From Capsicum annuum (lineage: Eukaryota > Streptophyta > Magnoliopsida > Solanales > Solanaceae), in NCBI RefSeq assembly GCF_002878395.1, contig NC_061115.1, forward strand, positions 152,143,549 through 152,207,548: DNA of 64,000 nt, read 5' to 3'. The notes under the pieces were generated by a model, which saw only the letters and a program-made list of their open reading frames with translations, ran no database searches and was not told the DNA's origin. Every line of letters begins with the position of its first letter. Position 1 is the first letter of the stretch. The position numbers and the translations under genes are program-made. Shown here piece by piece: positions 21,532 to 33,669 of the stretch.

Positions 21532-24111
21532 TATAATACCTCGAGAATCCAAACCATTATTAGGACCATGATTCAAGATCATGAGAAATAACTATAGTGA
21601 TTTGGTAATTTTATGAGTAAGTTTGACGTATATTAAGTCCTCAAATAACTCCTAGCTATTAGACAAATAAAATATCCCTTACCAATTGAGTTCTAGAGAA
21701 GGATGTTATTATTGTCAACTTCAAATGAGCATATCTTTCGTATTACTAAGATTTTTTGAGATCATAAACTACCAATAGATATATAATTGAGTTATCTTTC
21801 CAACTATACCAATTTTGCCTTAATACAATATTGGGGTAAAATGTTTTACCCATTTTACCAGAGAGTTGTTCGACTATCGAGGTGCAACTGCTAGGTCGAT
21901 GAATCGTCAAACCAGGCCATCAACCTCAAGCAGTGAGCTTATTTTCTATCCATAAACTGATGGATTGAGTGATGGTCAATCACCAAAGTGACTGTCCATC
22001 AACCAAGCCCATTCAAGGATGTAATGACATTTTAAATAAGATTTTTGGGTCGTTTTCCACCCTTTTTAACCCCAAATTCCATCAACTTAAACCACATAAC
22101 TCCTCATTCATCCTCAAAATCAAAATTAGGGTTTTTATCAAGATCATTCCCCAAGAACAAGATTCAAGCCATTTCTTCAAGAAAACTCAAGAATCCAAGC
22201 GTCACCATTCAAGAACCTTCAAGAAAAGTTATTTTCCTTCAATATTTAAACTTTTGAGGTATGTTAGATATTTATCCATAGGCCCTTTTTCACCCATGGA
22301 GTCCAAAAATCCATTTTATATATTTTAAATTATGAAATTACATGTTTATAATGATTTATCTCCATGAAGCTTTTATGAATTTCAATTATACATGATGTTT
22401 ATAATCTATTTTCATTGAAAGCATCCCTTACACGTTTAATGCATAAAATCTCATTGTTAAATCCCTAAGTATGGTTTTAGTATTGCAATTTTGTTATTCG
22501 CACATGTTTCACTCATATCCATGCTTAAGTCCATGAATTTCTTTCCATTTAAATTTTAAGTTAAGATTATAATTCAAGTGGAATGAATTATTGTATGTTT
22601 TAAATATTATGGTTCCCATATTATGTTTATGAGAATTTGGAACAAATCCTCAGTTTATAATTTTTTCATGTGATCGTCCTATCTCATCATGTTTAAAAGT
22701 ATCCCCATGTTAAAGTCTTGATCCCATGTGTTTAATGAAATGCCAAAGTGATGGATTCTTAGTAGTGATTCCCTATTATGGTTTTCAAAGCTTTCATGTG
22801 TTCCTATTGTTGTACTATCGAGTCCTGGGGGTTATGAATACTCAAAATTTAGCTGTTTACATAGTTTTAGTATCTTCACAATAATTTCAGATAAACTATA
22901 GGTATTATCATTAAATCAAGCTAATCATGATCAGTTATTTGTTCAGGTAAGCATGGCTCAGTTTTGTAATCAGTGTCAGTTTACTTAGGAGTAGGATTTA
23001 GCACCGAACGAACCTAGGGGTAGGGGCTCACTTGCTAGTAGAGGGTGTGACCTTTAGTAACAGTCCCTTAGTTCTAGAACTACTAGCCAGCGTAGGTTAG
23101 AGATATCAACCTGCCAGTTGAGGGTTGATAAAGTGTTTACCTGCCAATTAAAAGTAACATATATCTTATTAGAGTGCCTACCAGTTGAGGGTGACTCTTT
23201 AGTAGATCTATGCAGCCATGTGTTAGTACCCATGGCATGATACTGATACCCTTTCAATTGGGGTCATAGATTGGACCCTAATTATCTCATTGGGGGATGT
23301 TGGTCAGATAATAGCTTCCACAGTCTCAGTCTAGTATTTAGCTTAGTAATCAGTTTCAGTTTTGCTGACCATATCATACAGATGTCAGTTATCTATTTAT
23401 CAGTATTCAGTATTTTAATTTATAAATTATATTTTGATCATGTTTTATGCTTGGTCATCCATTCTCAGTCTTTACTGATCTTATGCATTCTCAGTCTTTG
23501 CATATCTCATATATTCTACTCAGTACTCTATGTTATTCATTCAGACAGTTATTACTCATGCACATAAAACCATGCATATTAGTCTAACCTCATTTAGCAT
23601 ATTAGTACATTCAAAGTACTGATCGCATGCTCATTTCTTGTGCTATGATGTCTTATATCATAGGTTCGGGCGTTCAAGTTCCTGACCATACTTAATAGAT
23701 TAGCCTATCAGCAGCAGTCAACAGTGGTGAGTCCTCATCCTTTGAGGATGATTTATCTTACATTTAGTATGTCAGTAGTTCAGTTATTTAGTCAGTCAGA
23801 GTTAGTTGGGGGCTTGTCCCATTAACTCCACAGTCAGTCAATTTAGAGGCTTTCAAACTAGTATAGACAGTTAGTCAGTTTTCAATTGTCATTATCAGTT
23901 ATTTTATTAGTATTCTCAGTGTTGTTTTACAGATATTATAACAACTATGGTTTAAAACCTTATGGCATTTTTTAGTTAAATTCCATAAATACTCTTTTGT
24001 TATTAGTTTTATTTAGTGCTCACAGCAGGTACAAGTATCATGGATTAGCTTGTGGTCACTTATGATCGTAAGCGTCATGCAGTGTCCAGGGTATACTATC
24101 TGGGCATTACA
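21532..24111 (+). repeat. 5' LTR of the LARD-like element
   Basis: Starts tataatacctcgagaatcc (the expected TG is mutated to TA) and ends gggcattaca. It is closely similar to 29556-32112. Related LTR families occur at 32857 and 55473. Confidence 0.88.
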
Positions 24112-25158
24112 AACCTGGTATCAGAGCCAGGTTTTAAAGTGTCCTAGGGAGTTTGAAAGTCGTGTTGATTAGAGTCATGTGCATGGGTGTAAAGTGTGCC
24201 ACACTTATAGATAAGAGGCTACAAGACGTTTTAGGAAAAGTTTCCCTTCTTTTATATCTCAGATCATGCTATGGAAAGGTCCTCTAAGAAAGTTATATGA
24301 ATTCTCATCTTGCTCTATTCATGCTAACCCTACCTCATTTTCAAGGTAACAGAAATAATCAAGCTTAAATCCTCACAGAGAGATTTTCTCAGACAGTTAT
24401 GAGATTGTATGCAGGCTTGAAAGTATCCCATCAGTACCTTTATGTTCCAAAGTATGAAAGATTTCATTCATGATTTATGAAAATCATTCATTTAGCCAAA
24501 GTCATATATAGTTTAGATATCTCCTCAGAATCCTATGATGGCATATGAACTAGAGTTAGAAGTATGAACTCAGAAGTTTAGCAGCAGTAAAAATGGGGAT
24601 AGTGTTATCTGAATTTAGTAGATTTTTCATTAATGGGGCTAGTTGTATGAAAGGAGAATTAGTAGGCTTAGAACAATGTATGCAAGAAAAGAACTTAAGT
24701 TTGTTGATTTGAAAGTATATGTTGTTGGTGTAACATCAATTCCTGTGGTGAAGGGAAAATATAATTTTAGAGAAGTGATAATTGTAAGCTATGATCAAAG
24801 TAGTATGGTTCATTGAAGGTTTGGGGATATCCATGTTAAGTGTTAGAATCTAAGTTTGAATCTTTAAAGGTTGAGATAATAGAAAGAAGAGTTGAAAATT
24901 CTAAGTTAGTCAATTTTAAGTTGTTACATCATAATTGTTGGGGCTATAGAGAGCTAAAAGTTGTATCTCAGAAGAAATTACTAGCAATGGGTTTTGCATT
25001 ATCAGGTATAGTCTTTCAGGGTAAGTATAGTGCTTATGTGCATTATTCTACCCTAGACTCTAGAGTAAAGTGGTGACAGTTCAGTTTAGAGTTGTTGATT
25101 AAGTGGTTCACAGACTTAGACTGATGAATTTAAGCTAAGGGGGAGATGGTAGAACAAG
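24112..25158 (+). other. Interior of the LARD-like element, left part
   Basis: Begins with the PBS and about 200 bp of leader resembling the leader at 50531-50750 (ttttaggaaaag, aagaggcta motifs), then diverges. A 78-codon frame at 24840-25076 has no recognised domain. A purine-rich stretch (taagctaagggggagatgg) lies just before the solo LTR. Confidence 0.6.
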
Positions 25159-27652
25159 TGTAACACCCCGTACTTTTACCTAGCTTAAATTCATCCCAAG
25201 AATGTCAAAAATTTTCCTTAAAGATGAATACACTTTTATACATATGGAATTTTCAAGATTTTGACTTTTCATTATGTGGAAAATTGAATAAGCTTTCCAT
25301 CGATACCAAATTCACCCAAATCCGACACCCGGGCGAAGAGTTAGAGTCATTTTAGTAAGACAATATACCACCTGGTACTCTAGCGCATTGCGGAGGCAGT
25401 CCAAATGGCATTTGTCATTTTTCAGTGAGACAACGTGATACCACTGTGTTGCGCCAATCGCCTTTTTCTTAATTATCACTTTCCAGTGAGACTCCGCGAT
25501 TATGGCGCGGCGCGCCAAAGGGAAAATTCCCAACCAGTGAGGCACCGTGATGGCACCGCATTGCACCATCAGCCCAGTTCCCAGTTGTCCACTTTCCAGT
25601 GACACAATGCGAAAGTGGCGCATCACGCCAGGTGCAAAGTTCAGAAAATTTTCACGAAAAATTAAAAGGATGCCTAGGGTTAAAACAGTCCTTTCCCATA
25701 ATTTTATTATGCCCACATACAGGATTCAATCCCTAAAAATATCCTTAGCTACTCATTATTCAATTCATCCCCAAATTAAAAAGCATTCTCTCTCAAAGAG
25801 GCAAAAATCCTAGTTCAAGAAATCAAGAACAAGTCTAAGAATTTCTTCCAAGAACCTCCAAGAAAGAATCTTCCAAGGTATGTTAGATGTTCATCCATGA
25901 ATCCTTACCTTTCATGGAGCCCAAGAATAATTTTTCAAAATACAAGATTTATGATTTATGATTTCCATGTTTGAATTAGATTAAATTCATGTTCATAATG
26001 TTGTTTGAGTTTTAATCCATGATTTAGATTACAAGTTCTAAGAATTGATTCTAGTATGCATTGAATTACATGATAGACCCTTCAATTTGCAAGTTGATTG
26101 TTGTAACCATGTTAACCCTAAGTGTTTATGATTTAATGAACTAAGTATGTTTCTTATATGTTTGATAAATTTTCTATGAGAATGAAATAATGCCATTATA
26201 ACCTGCTACATGTATTCCCCATCCCTGTACAAATTGATGCATTACAAGTGTTTGATAAAATGTCTCTATGAATGAATTATGACCAAGTGAACATTATTAT
26301 GTTATTCAAGATGATGCTTTGCTTTACTTTTTATGCTATCGAATCCTGTGGGGTATTTAATACCTGACAATTTAGTTGCTTACCTCGAGCTAGTGTCAGT
26401 GACAGGATAGTATCAGTTATGTCATGATCAATAGTACTCTCAGTCAGTTACAGAACTCAATAGAACTTAGTCGTTACAAAAATTAGGAAAACTCAGTAAA
26501 CTCTGTATCAGTCCAGTCTAATCCAATATAATCAGATCAATGTCTTTCAGTTGGGAGTAGGATTCAGCACCAAGCGAGCCTAGGGATGAGTTCCCACCCG
26601 TTAGCTAGGACTGGGTCCTAGAATCAATTCGTAAGTTCCATAACTACGTAGCCAACGTAGGTTAAGAGATGTCACCCATTAGATAGGACTGACATACTCA
26701 GGGATCACCCACTAGTTTAGGACTGATCTTAAGGGTCACCCATTTGTTAGGACTGACTCCATAGTAGTTGTTAGTACTCGTGGCATGGTTCTAACACCCT
26801 TCTAATTAGGGTTATAGGTTGGACCCCGATTCACTCAGATTGGGGCATGTCAGTTAGATGATACCTCTCATAGTTTTAGTTTCAGTCTTCAGTTTAAAAT
26901 TCAGTTCAATTTTACAGAATTAGAACTGTCAGACACAGTTAATCAGTATCAGTAAATCAGTTATCAATAACTTTAGATATTAGTTACTCAGTTATTAGAA
27001 CTTAGTACTTAGCTTCAGAAAAACTCATTATAGTATACATATATGCTTAGTATTACATACTCAGTGTTTATAGTACTTTTGGTTATCCATGTACTCTCAT
27101 ATTCAGTTACTCTATATCATTTAGTTAGTTACTGTTCATGCATATGAACCCTTGCATTCAGCCTTACCTCATCTAGTATACCAGTATATTCCCATATACT
27201 AATACATACTTTCCTGCGCTATGATGTTTCATATCATAGGATCGGATGCTTAGGTTCCCAACTACGCATAGTAGATTCAGATTCGTCTAGCAGCAGTAGA
27301 TTTAGCAGTGAGTCCTTATTATTTGAGGATATTCTATTATTTCATATTTCAGTAGATATAGTAGTTCAGTAAATAGAGTTAGTTAGGGGATTGTCCCATC
27401 AACTCCACTTTTAGATAGATTCAGTTAGAGGCTATTCAGACTAGATTTTTAGATAGTATTCAGTTTTACAGATGTTATATTTTATTAGTATTTCAGATGT
27501 TTTGAATCTTATGGTGTTTTAACCTATTTTTCTGCATCAATTATAGTATTATTATACAGTGCTCACAACAGATATTATTCATGGGTTAGCTTATGATCCT
27601 TCGGGGTCGTAAGCACCATATGACGAGAAGGGGGTAGTCACGGGTTATTATA
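25159..27652 (+). repeat. Solo LTR (gypsy) inside the LARD-like element
   Basis: Begins tgtaacaccccgtactttta and ends near cgggttattata. Flanking pentamers acaag (25154-25158) and ataag (27653-27657) match 4 of 5. No PBS or coding follows it. It belongs to the same LTR family as 13308-14167 and 32965-48205, and contains the same GC-rich block (about 25320-25620). Confidence 0.75.
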
Positions 27653-29555
27653 ATAAGTAACCAAATTAGGCTCTCAGATTCTAGTAGTGATGCCCGTATG
27701 TGTAGAAAAACAGTAGGAAAGGATGATGCCTAAATCATCCTTATCTCAGTGCAAGGTTTTTCAGTCATCACGATATCTACTCATGCCTTACCTATCAGTT
27801 CCATGATCATAGCTGATATTCATGAACATCATAGAGAATTATGTACGCTTCCAGTTCCTAGTATGAGGAGTTCCAGTTCACTCAGCTGTCTGAATCATAT
27901 TCCATGAATTTATGAACTCCAAACTTAGGTCATGCAGCTCATGACACATGTATTCTTGTTTTATAGTATGCTCAGTTCCCATGACTTATGCTACACCCCT
28001 AATGATCAATAAAATTAAGATTATGTCATGTATATCCTTAGTTTAGGTCTCTTGATGAATCCATGATATTGATATTCTATTCCTCGGGCCTTTTTTAAGT
28101 GTCAAGTTCTGTATAGTGTTCATGCATAATTTAGGTCCTCATATTTTAATGAATCCATGATGTTGATATTCTATTCCTCAGGCCTTTTTTAAGTGTCAAG
28201 TTCTGTATAGTGTTCATTCATAATTTAGGTCCTCATATTTTAACCTTTCAATGACCTTTCCTAATGAAATAATGTAGTGATGAGAAATTACTTAGGTGAT
28301 AGAGTGTAAATATTTTATGTTAAGGAAAAATTATTGCATGCTTGTTTTACAAGAGGCTATAGTTATAAATATAGGCTTAAATGTCATGTTGGTGTGTAAG
28401 TGGATAAATGCATTACGCATTAGTGAATGGCTAATAAGAGGTTGTATTTATTTGTTGAAGGGGAAATCAGAATTATTTAGGAGATGGGAAGTTATGAAAT
28501 GCATAGTATATTGAATTCATGACTCAGACTAGTATTACAGTGTTATGTGTGCATTTTGTAGATTTGAGTAGGCTTAAACATAGTAGGAGAATTTGGTCTA
28601 ACTCAGACTTCTGTAGGTAGAGTTATGAGTGCCCATGTGAATATTTTCAATAGTTTCAAGTGAAGTGCAATATTAAGGTAGAAGGTATAGTTGAGGTAGT
28701 ATTCCTGGATATGTCTAAGCTTGAAAGTAGCAGTTGCATTGTCTAATGCATATCAATTCTATCCGAGCTTAGGTTTTGTAGGCCTATGTTCTATGTTACA
28801 GAATTATAGCCATGATGAGATTCCTTCTACCTATGTATTATTCAGATCATGCCCAATATTCTCTACTCTCTAATATTATTAGAAATTCTTAGAAAGAGCA
28901 TTGAAGAAATGCTTTAGTTGAGTATAAGTTTTCAGTATGAGTTAGTCCGTAAAGCAGCAATTCATCTTAGCCATTAGACAGACAAGATCCTAGGGTTTTC
29001 CATCTTTCCACCTAGTCATACTATCTGAAGTCTCATAAACATGGCTATTCCATGAGGTAACATATTCATACCTCTACAAATGACAAATTCAGCTTAGTTC
29101 AGTTCATGCATCAGTTTTAGATTCTAGATATTCAGTCATGATTCAGTTCATACGTGCCCGTGCATCATCTCAGTCTTTTCTCAGTATTTCAGCCAATTTA
29201 GTATCTTTTGAGGGACATAATATCCTAAGAAGGAGATGTATTATAATCCCCCGAGCTTCCATGTCCTAAACCTTCCATCTTCTCTCCACATAACAAGATC
29301 CAGCTTCAAGTAATGGTTACTCATAAGTTGTCTCTCTCGTTTCTATCTCAGCTTTGTAACCATTCTCATGTCATTACATATATTCAAGAGATCAGTTATA
29401 TTTATGATATTAAGTTTATGTATCATGTTTCAGACTCAGTTAGGCAATCATGTTCCCAACCATAAATGTTTAGTATGTGATCTCACTTGCCTTAGTTCAG
29501 TACTCTCAGTCAAACCAATCTCATTCGAGGATGAATATTCCCAAGGTGGAGATAT
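27653..29555 (+). other. Interior of the LARD-like element, right part
   Basis: No gag or pol is detectable. A 65-bp segment is repeated in tandem at about 28062-28240 (ttctattcctc, gccttttttaagtgtcaag). A 72-codon frame at 28296-28514 has no recognised domain. A second polypurine-like motif plus an LTR-start-like sequence (gaaggagatgtattataatc) lies at about 29229-29250, ahead of the true tract at 29541. Confidence 0.6.
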
Positions 29556-32112
29556 TGTAATACCCCGAGAATCCAAACCAATATTACGACAATGCTTCAA
29601 GCTCATGAGAAGTAAATAATAGTACTTTGGCAGTTTTATAAGTGAGTTTGACATATATTAAGGCCTCAAATAACTCCTAGCTATTAGACGAATCAAAATA
29701 TCCCCTTACCAATTGAGTTCTTGAGAAGGATGTTGCTATAGTCAACTTCAAATGAGCATATATTTCGTATCACTAAGAGTTTTTGATCTTATTACCCACC
29801 AATAGATGTATAATTTAGTTACATTTCTAACGATACCAATTTTGCTAATCCGTTATTGGGGTAAAAGTTATGCATGTTTTACCAGAGAGCTGTCTGACTG
29901 CCGAGGTGCGATGGCCAGGTCGGTGGACCGTCAAGCCAGTGACATACCTTTAATCCAGGCCATCAACCTCAGGCAGTGAACTCATTTTTTGGCCATAAAC
30001 TGATGGATTGAGTGACGGTCTATCAAGCAAGCCCGTTCAGCAATGTAATGATGTTTTAAATGAGATCTTTGGGGTTTTTTCCACCCATTTAACCCCAAAT
30101 TTCATCAACTGAAACCACATAACTCCTCAATCATTCTCAAAATAAAATTTAGTGTTTTTATCATGATCATTCCCCAAAAACAATATTCAAACCCTTTCTT
30201 CAATAAAACTCAAGAATTCAAGCACCATCATTCAAGAACCTTCAAGAAAAGTTATTCTCCTTTAGGATTTAAGCTTTTGAGGTATGTTAGATGTTCATAC
30301 ATGGGCCCTTTTTCACCCATGGAGTCTAATAATCCTTCTTATATGTTTTAAATTATGAAATTACATGTTTATAATGATTTATCTCCATGAAGCTTTGATG
30401 AATTTTGATTATACAAGATGTTTATAATCTATTTTTGTTGAAAGCAGCCCTTACACGTTTGAAGCATGAAATCTCATTGTTAAAGCCATAAGTATGATTT
30501 TAGTATTGCAATTATTCTATTCCTACATGTTTCACTCATTCCCATGCTTAAGTCCATGAATTTCTTTACATTTAAATTTCAACTTAAGATTATAATTTGT
30601 TTCAAGTGGAATGCATTATAGTATGTTTCAAATATTGTGGTTTCCATATCATGTTCATAAGAATTAAGAACAAATCCTCATTTTATTATTTTTTCATATG
30701 ATCGTTATTTCATCATGTTTAAAAGTATCCCCGTGTTAAAGTCTTGATCCCCATGTGTTTGATAAAATACCAAAGTGATGGATTTTAAGTAATGATTCCC
30801 TATTATGGTTTTCAAAGCTTTCATGTGTTCCTATTGCTCTGCTATTGAGTCCTGGGGGTTATGAATACCCAAAATTTAGTTGTATACTTAGTTTCAGTAT
30901 CTTCAAAATAATTTCAGATAAACTATGGGCATTATCTTTCAGTCAAGTTAATCATGATCAGTTGTTTGTTTAGTTAAGTATAGCTCAGTTTTGTAATCAG
31001 TGCCAGTTCAGTTGGGAGTAAGACTTAGCTTTGAGCGAACATAGGAATGGCTCTCATCTACCAGTAGAGATTTTGACCTTTAGTAGCAGTCCCTTAGTTC
31101 CAGAGCTACGTACCTAGTGTAGGTTAGAGATATCAACCTTCCAGTTGAGGGTTGATAAAATGTTCACCTGCCAAATAAGGGTAACACATATCTCATTAGA
31201 GCACCTGCTAGTTGAGGGTGACTCTTTAGTAGATCCACGCAGCCATGTGTTAGTACCCGTAGCATGGTATTGACACCCTTCCAACTGGGATCACAGGTTG
31301 GACCCTAACTAGTTTATTGGGGCATGTCGGTTAGTTGATAGCTCCCACAGTATCAGTCCAGTATTCAGCTCAATAATCAGTTTCAGTTTTGCTGACTATA
31401 GCATATAGATGTTAGTTATCCATTTATTAGTATTTGGTATTTCTGTTTACAGATTATATTCAGATCATATGTTATGCTTGGTCATGCATTCTCAGTCTTT
31501 ACAGATCTCATGCATTCTACTCAGTAATCCATCCTATTCATTTAGACAGTTATTACTCATACACATGAAACCATGCATATTTGCCTAAACCCATTTAGAA
31601 TGTCAGTAAATTCAAAGTACTGATCGCATACTTATTTCTTACACTATGATGTCATATATCATAGGTTCAGATGTTCAGGTTCCTGACTGTACTTAGACAG
31701 ATCACCCTATCAGTAGTAGTCAACAGTACTGAGTCATCATCCTTCGAGGACGAGTTATCTTGCATTCAGTAAGTCAGTAGTTCAGTTATTTAGTTAGTTA
31801 AAGTTAGTTAGGGGCTTGTCCCATCAACTCCACAGTCAATTAGTTTAGAGGCTGTCAAACTAGAACAGACAGTTAGTTACTTTTCAATTATCATTATTAG
31901 CCATTTTATCAGTATTATCAGTGTTGTTTTACAGACATTATTAGATCTATGATTTAAAATCTTATTGAATTTTTTAGTTAAATTCTGCAAATACTCTTTT
32001 CTTATTAGTTTTATTTAGTGCTCACAATAGGTACCAGTATCATGGTTAGCTTTTGGCCACTTGTGACTGTAAGCACCGTGTAGTGCCCAAGGTGTACTAT
32101 TGGGGCGTAACA
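29556..32112 (+). repeat. 3' LTR of the LARD-like element
   Basis: Starts tgtaataccccgagaatcc and ends ggggcgtaaca, followed by the target duplication tctac. It pairs with 21532-24111. Confidence 0.9.
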
Positions 32113-32117
32113 TCTAC

Positions 32118-32851
32118 AATTTAGCTCTTTACCACTCCTAAATGTTATTGCATTACTTTTTTCAGAGGTTCATTATCACATTGCAAACCACCTTGAGGCA
32201 TGGCATTATGTGCATGTTGCAATTTCCCCAACTGCTGCTCCAACTATTTCTATGCAGTTTGCTGATTTTTTATATCAGCAACTATCTGATCTTGATTAGC
32301 CAAGATATTTTATAGTGTTTCCTTATTGTTACTGGCCTATTTTTTATATTTTGACTGCTAAAATTGCTGCTACTGGTTGTTTCCCCAAGAATGAATGGGC
32401 CGAGTTTGCCACTTTTGGCTACAGGCGGTTGCCTAATTCATCTTTTAAGCAATGCCCAAAATATTAACAGATTTAGGATTTGCAACACACAAGCCTATAG
32501 AGTGGACACTATTGCCACAAATCTTACACCAACCAAAGCCTGTTGCACCATATTAGCCTGAGCCTAAGGCTGCTGCACACCCAATTTGCATTAATTCATC
32601 ATTTGATTATGCATAGCTGAAAGTTAGGTAGCTAAGACTGTTATGTTATCAACTTCGATCATACCCGTAGCCTTTTTCACTGAGCTCCTTGAGGTATCAC
32701 CATGCCAATTCAAATTTCCTTGTGTAATCCAATTCAACAAGTTAAATAGATCATCATAAATCTTTTCTAAAGCCTAACCACCTACAGTTAAATTTAGCAA
32801 AATTTTCGTGTTATGGTCACGTGCCTTAATAAAGGTGTGAGCTAGTACCTC
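32118..32851 (-). pseudogene. Athila/Tat gag, C-terminal half, decayed
   Basis: Minus-strand translation shows Athila-type gag features with several stops: IYDDLFNLLNWITQGNLNWH, then VDNITVLAT and LSAMHNQMM, then VQQALVG. This is the downstream continuation of the gag segment at 57714-58150. The two are separated by the gypsy element whose target duplication attag bounds both. Confidence 0.7.
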
Positions 32852-33088
32852 ATTAGTGTAATACCCCAAAAATCCAAACCAATGTTATCTTCATACTTTA
32901 ATCTCATGCATAGTTTATTATCATTCTTTGATAGTTTTATGAGTTAGCTTGAGGTATATTAAGGTGTAACACCCCATACTTCTACCTAGGTTGAAATCAT
33001 CCCAAGAATGTTAGAAATTTACCTTGAAAGATAAATCCATTTGTGTACACATGAAATTTTTAATATTTTCACTATTTATCATGTGGGA

Positions 33089-33669
33089 TAGGGTGGCTAA
33101 GTGCATCAGGGAGAATACTAGTGAGGTATTGGGTATTTCTAGGGGCTGGGCTGGGCATCATTGGGGGGATTAGTGGTGGAATGAAGAGGTTAAGAAGAAA
33201 GTGGAGACCAATAAAGGGGCGTATGCTAAGTTGTTTAAGAGTAAGGACGAAGAAGAGAAGTGGGTAAATAGGAAAGAGTACAAGTTATCTAGGAAGGAGG
33301 CTAAGTTAGCAGTTACGGCGGCTAAGACGGCAGCTTTTGAGAGCTTGTATGCGGGGTTACAGGAGAAAGGAGGGAAAAAAGGTTGTTTAGACTCGCTAAG
33401 GCTAGGGAGAGGAAGGGTCGTGACCTCAACCAGGTGAAGTACATTAAGAGGGAGGATGGTACAGTGTTGGTGGAGGATGGCCACATTAAGAATAGATGGC
33501 AATGATATTTTCATAGGCTCTTGAATGACGAAGGGTATAGAGCTATTGTGTTAGGAGAGCTGGAGCACTCAGAGGAGTGTCGGGATTTTAGTTATTGTAG
33601 ACGTTTTAAGGTAGAGGAGGTTAGAGAGGCTGTTCGTAGGATGCGAAGGGGTAGGGAGACGGGGCCTGA
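33089..33669 (+). pseudogene. RTE LINE ORF2, segment before the RT core
   Basis: Translation in shifting frames gives RKEYKLSRKEAKLAVTAAK, then KYIKREDGTVLVED, RWQ and YFHRLLNDEG, then VREAVRRMRRGRETGPD. The last stretch is the typical lead into the RTE reverse transcriptase core. It is interrupted at GPD by the chromovirus and resumes at 43958. The endonuclease domain is missing (5' truncation). Confidence 0.82.

Larger units (their letters stand above)
21532..32112 (+). mobile_element. Large non-autonomous gypsy-related LTR element (LARD-like) with coding-free interior
   Basis: LTRs at 21532-24111 and 29556-32112 (about 2.57 kb each) are flanked by an exact target duplication tctac (21527-21531 and 32113-32117). 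A PBS (aacctggtatcagagcc, 24112-24128) and leader resemble those of the gypsy element at 50531. A polypurine tract (ccaaggtggagatat, about 29541-29555) precedes the 3' LTR. The ~2.95-kb interior, after removing the solo LTR at 25159-27652, shows no gag or pol motif. Confidence 0.88.

Noticed and set aside
25120..25158. Purine-rich tract before the solo LTR as evidence for a full element ending there
   Set aside because: Flanking acaag/ataag and the lack of a partner LTR or PBS fit a solo LTR; the tract belongs to the host interior.
25312..25813. Frames on both strands of about 90-134 codons
   Set aside because: Both fall in the same GC-rich LTR block as above and mirror each other; LTRs do not encode proteins here.
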